The notes under the pieces were generated by a model. That model saw only the letters and a program-made list of their open reading frames with translations. It ran no database searches and was not told where the DNA came from. Both the position numbers and the translations under genes were made by a program. From assembly GCA_024707255.1 (NCBI GenBank), contig JANQAC010000002.1, forward strand, positions 1-40,000: 40,000 bases of DNA. Direction: 5' to 3'. Each line of letters opens with the position of its first letter. Position 1 is the stretch's first letter. The DNA is from Asticcacaulis sp. (GTDB lineage: Bacteria; Pseudomonadota; Alphaproteobacteria; Caulobacterales; Caulobacteraceae). Below are positions 1 through 13,171 of the stretch, piece after piece.

Positions 1-217
1 GAGACCGACATGTCGACCTTCTCGACGCCGGTGAGCACGTTCGGCACCAGATCGCAGCTCGAGAACGCCTCGGTGTTGCGGCGGTAGCTGGTCTCGTCCT
101 CCGCCGCGCCGTCGATATAGTGGAAGATCGGCGACGGCGAGCGCGCCGCTTCGCAAGCACCCTGAAGTCGCCGACGTTTCGGCGGCGATCGATTCGATCG
201 AACAGGCCAGGATACAT
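1..217 (-). CDS. lldD: FMN-dependent alpha-hydroxy acid (L-lactate) dehydrogenase, N-terminal part
   Basis: Only the first ~70 residues are inside the window; the gene runs off the left edge. Start ATG at 217-215, preceded by a GAAGG ribosome binding site. The protein opens MYPGLFDRIDRRRNVGDFRV and, after one frameshift near 128-140, continues IFHYIDGAAEDETSYRRNTE and then LVPNVLTGVEKVDMSV. The FHYIDGAAEDE block and the following LVPNVL segment are typical of the N-terminus of FMN-dependent L-lactate dehydrogenase/glycolate oxidase family TIM barrels, which oxidise an alpha-hydroxy acid to the 2-oxo acid. The FMN and catalytic His regions lie outside the window, so substrate cannot be judged; lactate is the usual annotation for this subfamily. 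The break is probably a sequencing indel. Confidence 0.75.
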   Translation of the reverse strand, partial: MYPGLFDRIDRRRNVGDFRVLAKRRARRRRSSTISTARRRTRPATAATPRRSRAAIWCRTCSPASRRSTCRS

Positions 218-505
218 GAAGGAACCTTCGTCCAGATGCCGGGCGTGCGCCGGTGACGGGCACCCGGAACGCCGTTGTGGTTCATGGAAACCGGAAGCGC
301 GGCAGGGTCGATTCAGCGGCATCTCCCGGCCCGGTCGGCGTGTCGGCAGACCGTAACGCCTCGGAAACCGGCCGCCGACGGCGCCGGCCAGGTAGGCGTT
401 GCGCGCAATGGCGATTGTTGGGCGTGCGGTCCCAAGCCCGGCTGCGTCGGCGGGCGATTCCCATCACGCGGCCGGGCGTCCTCGGCGGGGCTTGAGCCCG
501 TCGCC

Positions 506-964
506 TCAGCGGTGCCATCGCCGCTGCCGCACCATCCGCGGCGCCGGCATAGGCGCGGGCGAGGCCGACGCCAAGCAGGTGGGTTCCGAGCGAGGCCGGC
601 TGCCGGCGAGGCGGCGACGTCGGCACGGATGCGTCCGCCATATTTGTCGGCTTCGATCGCGCTCAGCGTAACGGTGCCTGCGGCCACGGCTCCGGCGAGC
701 GCATCACGGGCAGCCAGTGCCTGCTGCCGCTCGGCCGCGCGGCGCGTCCGTGCCCAGTTCCGGCGCGTCGATGCCGCGGATGCGGACCAGGACGGAAACG
801 TCTGGCCGAATAGAACAGGCGCGGACCGCGAGCGTGTCGCCGTCGATCACCGCTCCACCGCGCCTCCACCGGAGCCGGCGATGCGGCCTGCAGGCAGGAC
901 GGCGCCAGCGCCGCGCCCGAAGAAGCGCGGCGGACGCGGCCGCCGAGCTGGATACGAGAGACAT
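506..964 (-). CDS. Secreted thermonuclease-family (SNase-like) protein, frameshifted
   Basis: Read across frames, the minus strand gives a signal-peptide-like start (MSLVSSSAAASAALL, then GAALAPSCLQAASPAP). The staphylococcal-nuclease core follows: VIDGDTLAVRA, VLVRIRGIDAPELGTDAPR, VTLSAIEADKYGGRIRADVA and a closing LLGVGLARAYAG. VIDGDTL and VRIRGIDAPE are the Ca-binding/active-site landmarks of the SNase fold; such proteins cut nucleic acids, here probably in the periplasm. At least three single-base shifts interrupt it within 450 bp. The stop at 506-508 is the most plausible for a family length of ~150 residues but is uncertain. It lies downstream of purH on the same strand, separated by a hairpin, so it may have its own promoter. 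From 218 to 505 I see no gene. Alternative: a decaying pseudogene, but neighbours show the same error pattern. Confidence 0.6.
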
Positions 965-999
965 GCTTCCGTCCGCGAACGACTGAACGGACGCATCAT

Positions 1000-1033
1000 A
1001 AGAAAAATTCCTGAAAACGACAGGAATTTTCTT
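1000..1033 (-). terminator. Hairpin between purH and the thermonuclease gene
   Basis: Arms AAGAAAAATTCCTG (1000-1013) and CAGGAATTTTCTT (1021-1033) pair over 13 positions with a 7-nt loop and one unpaired A. On the minus strand the second arm ends in a T-run (GGAATTTTTCTT), as in a Rho-independent terminator, about 45 nt past the purH stop. The stem is AT-rich apart from CCTG, so strength is uncertain; it could act in both directions. Confidence 0.55.
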
Positions 1034-1078
1034 AACAGCCGGTTTCGGGCGAAGCCGCCGGGCGGCTCCGTCCGCCGC

Positions 1079-2700
1079 TCAGTGCCGGAAATGGCGCACG
1101 CCGGTCATGACCATGGCGAGGCCGGCTTCGTCGGCTGCTGCTATGACCTCGTCGTCGCGCATGGAGCCGCCAGGCTGATCACCGCGGTGGCGCCGGCCTC
1201 GACCAGTGCTTCCGCAGACCATCGGCGAAGGGGAAGAAGGCGTCGGAGGCGGCCAGCTGAACTTCGGGGTCAGCGCGCTCGAGGCGGCCTTCGCGGCATC
1301 AATGGACTTGCGATGGGCGGCTGAGGCCGAATCGACGCGGCTCATCTGGCCGGCGCCAATGCCGACGGTGGCGCCGATTTCAAATAGACGATGGCGTTGG
1401 ACTTGACGTGCTTGGCCACTTTGCCGGCGAGGTTCAGGTCGGCCATTTCGGCGCCGTCGGCGCGCGTTTGGTCACGACCTTGAGGTCGCACCCTCCTCGA
1501 TCTTCTTGTTGTCGCGCGACCCTGCACCAGAAGGCCACCAGCCACGGATTTGACCATCAGGCCATCGGCCCTGGGGCCGGCGATGCCGCAGCGAGTCAGC
1601 CAGCTAGGCGGAGGTTCTTCTTGGCGGCCAACGATGGCGCTGGGCCTCCTCGCGTCGCGAGGGGGCGATGATCACCTCGGTGAAGACCTCGACGATCTGG
1701 CGGCGGCGTTGGCGTCGATCTGGCGGTTGGTGGCCACGATGCCGCCAAAGGCGGAACCGATCGGTGGGCAGGGCGCCTTGTAGGCGCTCAGAATGCCACC
1801 GGCCCTGGCCACGCCGCAGGGATTGGCATGCTTGATGATGGCGACGGCGGCGCCCTGGCGGGTCGAACTCCGCGACCAGCTCGTAAGCGGCGTCGGTGTC
1901 GTTGATATTGTTGAAGCTCAGCGCCTTGCCCTGCAGCTGGGGGGCGGTGGCGACACCCCGCGCGGGACGGTCCTCCGATTGGCGTAGAACGCCGCCCACT
2001 GATGCGGGTTCTCGCCATAGCCTGCGCCTGGACCAGTTCGCCGCCGAATGCCCACGCCATTTCCGGCGTCTCCATTCGGCTTCGGGATCGGCGGCAGCGC
2101 CTCGGCGGCGACGACGTCCATCCAGCGCAGATCGCGGCATCATAGGCGGCGGTGCGGGAGAACGCCTTGGCGGCGAGCCGGCGGCGGAAGGCGGCCGTCG
2201 TCGCGCCATCGTGGGCGCCGATCTCGGCCAGCACGCCGGCATAGTCGGCCGGGTCGACCACGATGCTCGCATAGAGCATAGTTCTTGGCGGAGGCGCGGA
2301 TCATCGCCGGGCGCCGATGTCGATGGTCTCGATCACCTGGCCGACCGCGCCGGAAGCGACGGTTCTCGAACGGATGGTCGATGCCACGAGGTCGAAGGTC
2401 AGGATGCCATGGGTCGCGAAGCGCTCGGCGTGCTCGGGATCGTCGCGCACCGCCAGCAGGCCGTGGACCTTCGGGTGGCGTCTTCACCCGGCCGATCATG
2501 ATCTCCGGAAGCCGGTGATGACGGAGACGTCGATGACCGGAACGCCGGCATCGGCGATCGCCTTGCACGCCGGTGGAGACGGCTCGACGCCCTTAGCCGC
2601 GAGCGGCGGCGATTCCACCACGCCCGTCTTGTCGAAACCGAGATCGGGCGCTTTGAGCGACGCGATCGGGCGTGGCGATCTCTTTGACGGTGACGGACAT
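1079..2700 (-). CDS. purH: Bifunctional AICAR formyltransferase/IMP cyclohydrolase PurH
   Basis: Catalyses the last two steps of IMP synthesis: formyl transfer from 10-formyl-THF to AICAR, then ring closure. Start ATG 2700-2698 ([15 protein letters not shown]). Recognisable pieces in order are [35 protein letters not shown] (MGS-like cyclohydrolase domain), [34 protein letters not shown], and at the C-terminus [20 protein letters not shown] and [10 protein letters not shown] ending at the stop at 1079. The span gives ~540 codons, matching the family's ~538 aa, so the gene is full length, but the reading frame changes many times. No two consecutive domains are in one frame. Since purH is normally essential for purine prototrophy, consensus errors are the likelier cause. 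It follows the heparinase and rsmB genes on the same strand, a common rhizobial order. Confidence 0.85.
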
Positions 2701-2844
2701 CGCAGCAGGGCTCCGTGGGATTGAAGTCGCGCGCGGGTTAGCACGAATCGACGCCGCCCGAAACCTCGGCCACCCGGCGGGCTGGCATGCCATAGGGGCA
2801 TGTGGGACGGCCCTGCTGGCCGGCCAGGATATCTCGGCCGAGGA

Positions 2845-4532
2845 TCAAGAACCAGCCCGCGGCGCCTCGGGCGGCGGCGCGCGGCAGGCCGGGTTGCGGC
2901 CGGCGGCCTGCCTGTCGAAACGCCGAACGTCGGGGTTGAAAATCGACGCGGCCGTGCAGCACGATCTGCTCGGTGCTGGCGCACCCCCCTGCAGGCCGGC
3001 GAGAGATCGATTCTTCGAGCGCGATCTCGGCGCCGTTGGCGGTGAACTGCCGCCTCGCCGTCGGACGAACTGATCAGCACCGAGCTGCCGCCAGCCGCGC
3101 GACTGGCGCGGACAGAGGGTGAAGGTGGAAGCGGATGGCGTAGCGCATTCGGCCCGACCGGCGCCGCCTTCGGTCGATGCCATTCAGCCGCCTGCGTCGG
3201 CGGTCAGGCGATGGCGCGCTCGTGGATCACGCCAGCGGCCCTGATAGCCATCGTGAGCGGCGGTGAGCACGACATGGTCGGGCGTGTCCTCGCGGTGGAC
3301 CTCGATCGGGCCGGGGCCTTCCAGGATGAGCAGGCCGAGCCAGCGTTCCAGCCGGCCTCAGGAAGCGCACCGAGGAGGCATCGTCGACGACGAGGTCGAT
3401 AAGGGCGGCGGTGGATCGGGCCACGGCAGTGCGCAGGCCGCCCTGGACCCCAGAGCGGCGCGCCTGTTGACGACGATGAGGTTCTGCCCGGACGAAAACT
3501 CGAACGGAAGCGCGCCCATGCGTCCATGACGGCGGCGGCGGCGGCGCACCGAGCAGCACCGCCTGTCCGCGCTGCTCCGCTGATAGCCAGGAGTGGCTCG
3601 CCTTTCGACAGGGCGGTGCCGAAGCGCTCGTCGTGGGCCATGGTGACGACGAGCCCGCGGGGCGTGACGCCGACGCCGTTAAGCAGGCGAAGCGTCTATG
3701 CCGGAAGAAGCGGATCATCGGCATCATCCGTCGATGGTGCCCATCAGCGTCGGCGAAGGCGAGACGCCGCGGGCCGAGATCGCCTGCGGATCGGCAGGAT
3801 CTCGATCAGCGCGTCGAGGATCGCGGATTGCGGGAACGCCCAGTAGCCGCCGTCGGCGAACGGCGTTCGAGCTCGAGATCGAGCACCGGAGCGCGCGCGG
3901 ACGTGGCGCTCCTGGCCGAAGATCGAGACGGCGGCGGCGACGAGGCCGCAGCGGCCTGGAGGCCGCGGCGGGCCGTCCTGCACGTCGGAGAAGCTGCGGC
4001 GCAGGAAGCGCACCTGCCGGGCGAGGGAGCGCATGAAGCGCTGATAGAACGGCCGGTCGCAGCCTTCGAGAATGAGCGGCGACTGCAGCCACGACAGGAT
4101 GCGCCGCGCCGCACGTCCGGCCGCCAGGCGATGTCGAACTGGCCTTCATGAGGAGCGGACCCAGTCGTCGACGAGCGCGCGGGCGTTTTGAGCGCGACAG
4201 CGGCAGATCAGGCGCGCAGATGCCGGAGCCAGCCGAAGCCGTGCAGCGCGGCGGCCCATTCCGGCGAGGGCACCGGCTCGATCTCGAACGGCGAGCGGCC
4301 GCCGGCCTCCACGATCTGGCCGGAGAACACGAACACGCCGGCATAGATGTCGGCGGCGACCGTCGGGTCGGCCGTGCGGATGTCCTGATGAGCGATCAGG
4401 CGTTCGGGCGTCGCGCCCATCTGCGTCCAGCGGCCGAGCGCGGACGGCCGGAAGCTGAGGCGCAGATCCGCCGCGATCCGGCGCGGCGACAGCTACGTCA
4501 GATGGGGTCCGCCTCGCCGGTTTCGCCGCCAT
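2845..4532 (-). CDS. Heparinase II/III family protein
   Basis: Composite reading gives MAAKPARRTPSD, then LRLSFRPSALGRWTQMGATP, then DIRTADPTVAADIYAGVFVF, GRSPFEIEPVPSPEWAAALH, GFGWLRHLRA, NARALVDDWVRSS, FMRSLARQVRFLRRSFSDVQ, and late LPFEFSSGQNLIVVNRGAPL, VLTAAHDGY, RFHLHP-type and LISSSDGEAW-type blocks. This is the alpha/alpha-toroid plus beta-sheet layout of rhizobial heparinase II/III-like proteins encoded next to purH. These are predicted polysaccharide lyases; the substrate is unknown, possibly an envelope or exopolysaccharide. Start ATG 4532-4530 has GAGGTG just upstream; a GTG at 4538 is an alternative. The C-terminal end near 2845 is approximate because frames change repeatedly. The ~145 nt to purH (2701-2844) shows no gene. 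Confidence 0.72.
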
Positions 4533-4724
4533 TCGCACCTCGCCCGCCGGTGCGCCCCCAGACCGGACGATATCGTCGCGGAAGGAACGGCCCCGGATTC
4601 AAACACTTCTGCGCCGATGATACGCACCGATTGGTTACTAGGTTGATGCCGGCGACGCGGTTTTGGCCGCTTTGGGCGCTTCCCGATCGGATGGGCGCTT
4701 CCGGTCGACGGAATCGCTCTGATT

Positions 4725-6250
4725 TCAGGAGTTAGCCCTAGACGCGCATTGGGCCGCGAAGATGCCCCCGAGGCCGCCGCGGCGCTCCTCGGTCGCGGGC
4801 AGGTGGAAGGGCAGGGTGCGAGGTCGCCGTCCGCCGTCAGGCATTCGGCGGAGCCGCCGGTCTCCTCCGCACGCCCACGGGCACGCGCCGGAACAGGGCG
4901 CCTTCCGCGAGGAAGGGGTCTGGAGCTCGCCTTCTTCCGGCTCCAGCGAGCACGTGCAGTAGACGAGCGTTCCGCCCGGCGCGACCCAGCCGGCCGCGCG
5001 CAGCAGCAGGCTCGCCTGCGGGTTGGCGAGCGCGGCGATGTCGTCCGGACCCTTCAGCCGCACCACGTCCGGATGGCGGCGGATGGTGCCGGTCGCGGAA
5101 CAGGGCGCATCGAGCAGCACGGCGTCGAACAGGGCCTCAGGCTGCCACCCCGCGAGATCCGCGACCACGATTTCGGCATGGAGGCCGAGCCGCGCGAGAT
5201 TGGAGGCAAGACGCTCCAACCGGGCGGGGGAGATGTCGACGGCGGTGACATGGGCGCCGGCCGCGGCGAAGTTCGTGGGTCTTGCCGCCGGGCGCGGCGC
5301 AGAGGTCGGCGACGCGCTTGCCGGCGACATCGCCGAGGAGACGGCGGAAAGCGCGGCGGCGGCATCCTGCACCCACCACGCCCCGTCGAGATAGCCGTCG
5401 AGCCGCTCGATCTGGCCGCGCGGAACGAGCCGCACGCTGCCGGTCGGCAGAGCGGTAGCCGCCGAGCCGCTCGGCCCAGCCCTGAGGTCCGACTTCACGG
5501 TGAGGTCGAGTGCCCGCCCTCGCCCATGCTGGGCTTCGGCGATGTGCGCGTCCGCGTCCTCCGTAGGCCGCGCTCCAGCGCTGGTAAAGCCAGGCCGGCG
5601 TGTTGATGCGCGGTGCGTCCTAGGTCGCGGTCTCCGCCCGGCCGCGCGCGGCGCGCATCACGCCGTTGACGAAGGTGGCGTAGTGCTCGGTATGGCGGTC
5701 GGCATGGGCGAGGTCGACGGCAAGCGAGACCGCGGCATGGTCGGGCACGTCGAGGAACAGGAGCTGCGCCGCCGAGATCACGAGGATCGCGTGCGGCGCG
5801 CCTTGGCTGGCGTGGCCGCGTGACCAGCCGTCGAGCGCATCCTCGGTCTGTCCGAGCCGGCGCAGCGGACGCCGACGATGGCGCGGGCCAGTGCGCGGTC
5901 GCGCTCCGGCAGCACGGCCAGCGGGAGGCGCCATCCACCGGGTCGAGGGCGGCATCGGTAGTGGCCACCAGGCACGGCATCGACGATGGTGGCCGCGGGC
6001 TGCGCGCCGGAAGGCCAGGCTTCAGCGACGGCCGACGGCCACCAGGTTTTCCACCGGCACTCTTGTTACCGGAGTTCTTGCCGCCAGAGTTCTTGAGGCC
6101 GGCCGGTCGTTGGGCGGCGCCTTCCCGAGCCGCGCCGGCGGTGAGGTCGCCGGGCCGCGCCTGTTCCCGCCCTTGCTGCGGTTTTCGCCGTCCGCCCGGC
6201 GTCCCGCGCTCAACCCCAGGGTCCGCGGCTGCCGGGGCGGCGGCGGTCAT
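4725..6250 (-). CDS. rsmB: RsmB/NOP-family 16S rRNA (cytosine-C5) methyltransferase
   Basis: Predicted to methylate 16S rRNA at C967 using SAM. A basic, Lys/Gly-rich N-terminal extension ([18 protein letters not shown]) leads to KPGLPAR, a NusB-like RNA-binding domain ([48 protein letters not shown]), then the catalytic domain. The latter contains [40 protein letters not shown] (motif IV Pro-Cys) and [14 protein letters not shown] (motif VI Cys, the usual nucleophile). The SAM-loop region around 5280 is split by a frameshift. Start ATG 6250-6248 lies inside the 3' end of htpX (about 40 nt overlap), suggesting translational coupling. The end at 4725 is one of two candidate stops separated by a few codons. 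From 4533 to 4724 there is no gene. Confidence 0.82.
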
Positions 6251-7215
6251 CCTGCGGCCGCGCCTGTCCCCACAGGCGGACGGGCGGACATGCGGACTGG
6301 CCCCGAAGCCCTGCTGCTGCGGGAATCCCGGCTGCGCGAAACCCTGACCGTGGGGCGTGCCGCCGCGCGGGGCGCTCCAGCGGCCGGCAAGCTCCATCAG
6401 CGCCGCGACGCGGGTTCTCGGTGTTGGGGTGGGTCGAAAACAGGTTGTCCGCTGCCCGCTCGGGGGATTGATGATGAAGAGATGCGCGGTCGCCGGATTG
6501 CGCTCGGCGTCGGGATTGCGGATCGCCTCGGCGCCGATGGCATCTTGGCCAGCGCGGAGGCGAGCCATTGCGGCTGGCCGGTGATCTCGGCGCCGCAGCC
6601 GGTCGGCGGCGTATTCGCGCGTGCGCGACACCGCCATCTGCACCATCATCGCCGCGAAGGGCGCCACGATCATCGCCACCAGCACGCCGAGGATGCCGGC
6701 CTGGTTGTTCTTGCGGTTGCCGCCGAGGAAGAAGGCGAAATTGCCGAGCATGGAGATGGCGCCGGCGATGGTCGCGGTGATCGTCATGATCAGCGTGTCG
6801 TGGTTCTTCACGTGGGCGAGTTCGTGGGCCATCACGCCCGCGACCTCCTCCTGCGTCAGGCGCCGCAGCAGGCCGGTGGTGGCGGCGACCGCCGCGTGCT
6901 GCGGGTTGCGCCCGGTGGCGAAGGCGTTCGGCTGGGGCTCGTCGATGATGTAGACGCGCGGCATCGGCAGGTTCGGCGCGCTGGGCGAGCGCCTGCACCA
7001 TGCCGTAGATACTCCGGCGTGGTCTTCTCGCGTCGACCTCCACCGCGTGGTTCATCGCCAGAACCATCCTGTCGGCGTTCCAGTAGGTGAACAGATTGGT
7101 GCCGCGGCGATGACCAGCGCGATCATCATGCCGCTCTGACCGCCGAGCAGTAGCCGACCCCCATGAACAGGGCGGTCAGAGCTGCGAGCGGCAGAGCCGT
7201 GCGGAAATAGTTCAC
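6210..7215 (-). CDS. htpX: Inner-membrane zinc metalloprotease HtpX
   Basis: Membrane-protein quality-control protease of the M48B family. Start is GTG 7215-7213 ([20 protein letters not shown]) with GAGGGAG six bases upstream; no better ATG fits the conserved N-terminus. In order: an N-terminal transmembrane hairpin, [20 protein letters not shown], the HExxH zinc site in [18 protein letters not shown], a second hydrophobic pair ([17 protein letters not shown] and [20 protein letters not shown]), [10 protein letters not shown] with the third zinc ligand region, and [10 protein letters not shown]. The C-terminal extension is Gly/Gln-rich and ends in RGPWG, as in rhizobial HtpX. Single-base shifts occur near 6580-6610, 6970-7010 and 7150. 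Length about 335 codons is normal. It overlaps rsmB. Confidence 0.87.
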
Positions 7216-7359
7216 GTTGGTCTCCCTCTCGACAACTCTCTCGCCTCCGCCGGGGCTATCGCCTTCATCCGGATGGATGCGCCCGACAGGGCACCTATAT
7301 GGTCGGAATGGCGCCGGTTTGCCGCAGCCGGCGGGCGATGAGATCGACGGGAGAAAGCC

Positions 7360-7573
7360 GTGAGCAGGTGATTCCACCCAGCCGCAGCCGCGCGATCTGG
7401 CGACGCTGCCCGAAGCCGCGAAAGCGTGCGCTGGCCAATTGGAGGCCGAAGCCCGGCGGGCGAGCGCGGCCGTCGAAGCGGAGGCTTTGCCGCGCGAGAT
7501 CAACGGCCGCGACGGACCCGAGCCGGTGCGCTTCGGCGACTGGGAAGTGAAGGGCATCGCCTCCGACTTCTGA
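7360..7573 (+). CDS. DUF1674 / SDHAF4-type succinate dehydrogenase assembly factor
   Basis: Small protein of about 70 residues. The C-terminus [20 protein letters not shown] then IASDF is the diagnostic DUF1674 motif (GGPEPTRYGDWE-type). The region before it, [20 protein letters not shown], is the usual charged helix. In alphaproteobacteria and mitochondria this family (SDHAF4/SdhE-independent) binds flavinylated SdhA and helps it join the complex. Start GTG 7360 has GGGAG with a 6-nt spacer; an ATG is not available in frame. One net extra base shifts the frame near 7430. Divergent from htpX (144 nt apart) and convergent with mutT. Function is inferred from the motif alone. Confidence 0.72.
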
Positions 7574-7600
7574 GGGCAGACCCGCCGTAACCGGCCCGGA

Positions 7601-8060
7601 TCAGGTCGCGGGACGAGGCGGCCGGATGCGCGATGTGTCCGCGAGAGCCTCCAGCGGATCAGGTCGATCAGGTGAGCGATCAGCGGTTCGTCGGCCGGCG
7701 GCATGGGAAGCCGCGCAGCTTGGCCGTTTTCAGCCACTGGATCGCCTGGCCTCGCGCGGCCGGCCGGCGCCCCCTTCCAGCGGCGGCAGACATAGAGCGG
7801 CATCAGCAGGTGGAAGTCCTCGTAGGGCGCTGGCTCGCGAAGGTCAGCGGCGCCCAGGCGCAGGGGCTTTTGCACGGTGATGCCGAGTTCCTCGTCGAGC
7901 TCGCGGATCAGGCACTCCTCCGGTCGCTCGCCGGGCTCGACCTTCCCGCCCGGAAACTCCCAGAGGCCGGCGAGCGCCTTGCCCTGGGTCGCTGCGAAAC
8001 GAGCACGCGCCCGTCGCTGTCGACGAGGGCGCAGGCGGCGACGAGCACGAGGCGCAGCAT
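7601..8060 (-). CDS. mutT: MutT-type Nudix hydrolase (8-oxo-dGTP diphosphatase), copy 1
   Basis: Start ATG 8060-8058 ([20 protein letters not shown]). The Nudix box is intact: [20 protein letters not shown] followed by ELGI, matching GX5EX7REUXEEXGU. After it come [18 protein letters not shown] and [15 protein letters not shown], the usual MutT ending. It removes oxidised dGTP from the nucleotide pool to prevent A:T to C:G mutations. Frames change at about 7980 and again between 7710 and 7870. The stop at 7601 gives a C-terminal tail of about 18 residues beyond LIAHLID, so the true end may be earlier. The neighbour upstream is a lipid kinase gene on the same strand. A second paralogue lies at 15313-15727. 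Confidence 0.78.
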
Positions 8061-8123
8061 CGGGTGATCCTGTCGTGAGAGGAAGACGGCGGCCGCCGGG
8101 CGGTAGCCTGCCGGGACGGGAGG

Positions 8124-9024
8124 TCAAGCGATGGCCGTCGGCTCCGCCCCGGGGCGGGGCGCGTAGACCGTCAGCGCGGCCCCTCCACGCTGAACACGGC
8201 CGGCGTCATGGTGGTGATCTCGCCGTCGGTGTTGACGGGCCTGGGATGGCGCGTCTCCACCCGGACATGATGGCCGCGGAAGGTGCGGGTATAGCGGCTG
8301 GTGCGATGCAGGCCGAACCGCACCGCGAATGCCGCCTGAACGAGATGGGGCAGTGTGTCGGCGTCGATGGCGAACGTCGAGCATGCCGTCGTCGATCTCG
8401 GCATCGGTTGCCGACCATGAGGCCGCCGCCGAAATGCACTCCGTTGCCGACGGTCACCTGGATGGTTTTCAGCGGATCCTTCACGCCGTCGGCCGTGATC
8501 CAGACGGTGAAGCGCTGGGTGCAGCGCTTGAAGGCGCGGACTGCGGTGGACGAAGTAACTCAGCGCCTTCAGCCGGCGCTTGGCGTGGCGTCCTGGTGCT
8601 GGGCGACCGAGACGGGCAGCCCGATGCTGGCGGCGTTGACGAACACCCGGTCGTTGACGCGGCCAGGTCGATCGCGCAGGTGTGGCCTTCGACGATGTGC
8701 GAACGGCCGCGGCGCCGACCGGAATGCCGAGGGTGCGGGCAAGGTCGTTGGCGGTGCCGAATGGCAGCAAGCCGAACGGCTTGCGGATTTCGACCAGCGC
8801 CTCTGCGGCGGCGTTCACCGTCCCGTCGCCGCCGGCCAGCACCACGGCATCGAACGCATCGGCGCGGCGGCGGATCATCTCGGCGAGCGCGTCGCAATCG
8901 TCGGGCGCCTCCCGCTCGACGGCGATGCCGGCATGGTCGAAGGCGGCGGGCCAGATCGAGGCCCTGCGCCGCCCGTCCTTTTCGGATTGGCGAGTAGGAG
9001 GATCGAGCGCGGCGGTTCTGCCAT
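8124..9024 (-). CDS. YegS/diacylglycerol-kinase-type lipid kinase
   Basis: Start ATG 9024-9022 ([19 protein letters not shown]). The nucleotide-binding motif [20 protein letters not shown] is followed by [20 protein letters not shown]; both are hallmarks of the DAGK catalytic domain. C-terminal pieces [20 protein letters not shown] and [13 protein letters not shown] form the beta-sandwich half. The tail [18 protein letters not shown] to the stop at 8124 is in another frame and resembles the usual ALTVYAP ending, so I prefer it to the earlier stop at 8171. The middle third (8450-8700) is badly frame-broken. Likely phosphorylates diacylglycerol or a related lipid; the real substrate is unknown. 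It is followed, with 63 nt between, by mutT. Confidence 0.77.
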
Positions 9025-9154
9025 GTGGCGGGCTACCGGTCAGGAAGACGGGCCGCGCCTGCGCCGGCGGCCTGGGGCGTTTCGCCCGAAATTGGCGTAT
9101 CGCTCGTGTGGCGTCGCGCGCGCATTTTCCAGTGCCGCACAGCACTTTCCGTCC

Positions 9155-9174
9155 GCCGGACGCATCCGTCCGGC
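9155..9174 (-). terminator. Stem-loop downstream of secA
   Basis: Perfect 8-bp stem GCCGGACG / CGTCCGGC with a 4-nt loop, 26 nt past the secA stop. It has no T-run on either side, so it may be a processing or protective stem rather than an intrinsic terminator. The rest of 9025-9199 holds nothing I recognise. Confidence 0.4.
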
Positions 9175-9199
9175 AGGAGGGCCTCGGTCCGGCGCGCGG

Positions 9200-11920
<2,721 letters not shown>

Positions 11921-12047
11921 CAAATGGTCCTTTCAACCGTAGTTTTTGCCGGCGGGCCGGCGAAATCCGCGGAACCCGGCAGGCGAAGCGGATTCTGCAA
12001 ACAGCGAAAAGCGCCCGGAAAACGGTTCTGGACGCAAAGACGCTGGA

Positions 12048-12076
12048 CAGATAAGAGGGGCCTCAACCGATGTCAA
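12048..12076 (-). promoter_or_regulatory. Predicted sigma-70 promoter of secA
   Basis: On the minus strand TTGACA (12076-12071) is followed after exactly 17 nt by TATCTG (12053-12048). That is a perfect -35 and a four-of-six -10. Transcription would begin near 12041, giving a secA leader of about 120 nt. No equally good promoter is visible for the divergent parvulin gene. Confidence 0.6.
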
Positions 12077-12161
12077 CGCGCGCCTCCGCGCTAAATAGCG
12101 CTGAATTCCGCCACAATTGGACGTGTTTCAAGGCGCCTCAAATCCCCGATCGGAGAGTTCC

Positions 12162-13102
12162 ATGTCCATTTCCTCACGCCGCGCCGCATTCGCCAGGCTG
12201 GCGCTTCCTTTCAGCCTCTTCGCGGCGCTGACGGCTTCGGCGGTTGCCCAGGAGACCGCCCCCGCCGAGCAGCCCGCCGCGGAAGCTGCGAAGCCCGCCG
12301 CGCCCGATCCGAACAAGGTCATCGCCACCATCGACGGCAAGCCGGTCAGCGAGGCCGAGCTGGCGCTCGCCCTGCAGAGCGTGGACCAGCAATATTCGCA
12401 GTTGCCGCCCGAGCAGCGCCGTGCCGCCGCCTTCATGGCGATCATGGAGATCAGGCTGCTCGCCGACAAGGCGGTCGCCGAGGGCCTGGACAAGAACCCG
12501 GACTTCCAGCAGCGCATGGCCTTCCTGCAGCAGCGCGCCCTGCACAGCGAGGTGATCGACAAGGACGTCGGCGCCAGGATCACCGCCGAGGAGGTGCGCG
12601 CCCGCTACGACAAGCAGATGGCCGACACGCCGCCGGTCAACGAGGTCAAGGCGCGCCACATTCTGGTCAAGACCAAGGAAGAGGCCGACGCGATCATCAA
12701 GCAGCTCGACGGCGGCGCCAAGTTCGAGGATCTCGCCGCCCAGCACACCACCGACCCGAGCGGCAAGACCACCGGCGGCGACCTCGGCTATTTCGCGCCC
12801 GGCCAGATGGTGCCGGAGTTCGAGAAGGCCGCTTTCGCGCTCAACGTCGGCCAGTATACGAAGGAGCCGGTGCAGAGCCAGTTCGGCTGGCACGTCATCC
12901 TCGTCGAGGACAAGCGCGCCCAGCAGCCGCCGGCCTTCGACACGGTCAAGGACCAGATCCGCAACCTCGTCTTCCGCGAAAAATATTTCGCCATGGTCAC
13001 CGACCTGCGCAAGGCGGCCAAGGTCGACGTCACCGACCCGGACCTGAAGAAGGCCGTCGACGCGATGGAAGCCGCGGACGGGGCGGAAGGCCGGCGAACT
13101 GA
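12162..13102 (+). CDS. Secreted parvulin-type peptidyl-prolyl cis-trans isomerase
   Basis: Start ATG 12162 with GGAGAG four bases upstream. A Sec signal peptide (residues 1-29, basic MSISSRRAAFARLAL then a hydrophobic stretch ending ASAVAQE) precedes a Pro/Ala linker. Next come an N-terminal SurA-like chaperone domain (VIATIDGKPVSEAELALALQ) and a rotamase PpiC domain at about residues 160-260 (VKARHILVKTKEEADAIIKQ, GGDLGYFAPGQMVPEFEKAA, VQSQFGWHVILVEDKR). It is predicted to assist folding of exported proteins in the periplasm. It is one of the few genes nearly free of frameshifts. The uninterrupted frame runs to 13198, but it would then read through a strong terminator. I therefore place the stop at the TGA at 13100-13102, reached after one base shift near 13085. 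Confidence 0.87.
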
Positions 13103-13136
13103 CCGCAGCATCATGCCGGCACCAGCGAGAATGCGG

Positions 13137-13171
13137 AGCCGGCCGAGGCAATCGGCCGGCTTCTTGCGTTT
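13137..13171 (+). terminator. Rho-independent terminator of the parvulin gene
   Basis: Perfect 10-bp stem AGCCGGCCGA (13137-13146) / TCGGCCGGCT (13152-13161), loop GGCAA, then TCTTGCGTTT. Its position shows that the parvulin coding region must end before 13137, although the raw frame stays open through it. Confidence 0.8.

Noticed and set aside
275..1324. Long plus-strand open frame of 349 codons over the thermonuclease/purH end
   Set aside because: Composition is Arg/Ala/Pro-rich as expected of an antisense shadow in high-GC DNA, and recognised proteins lie on the minus strand.
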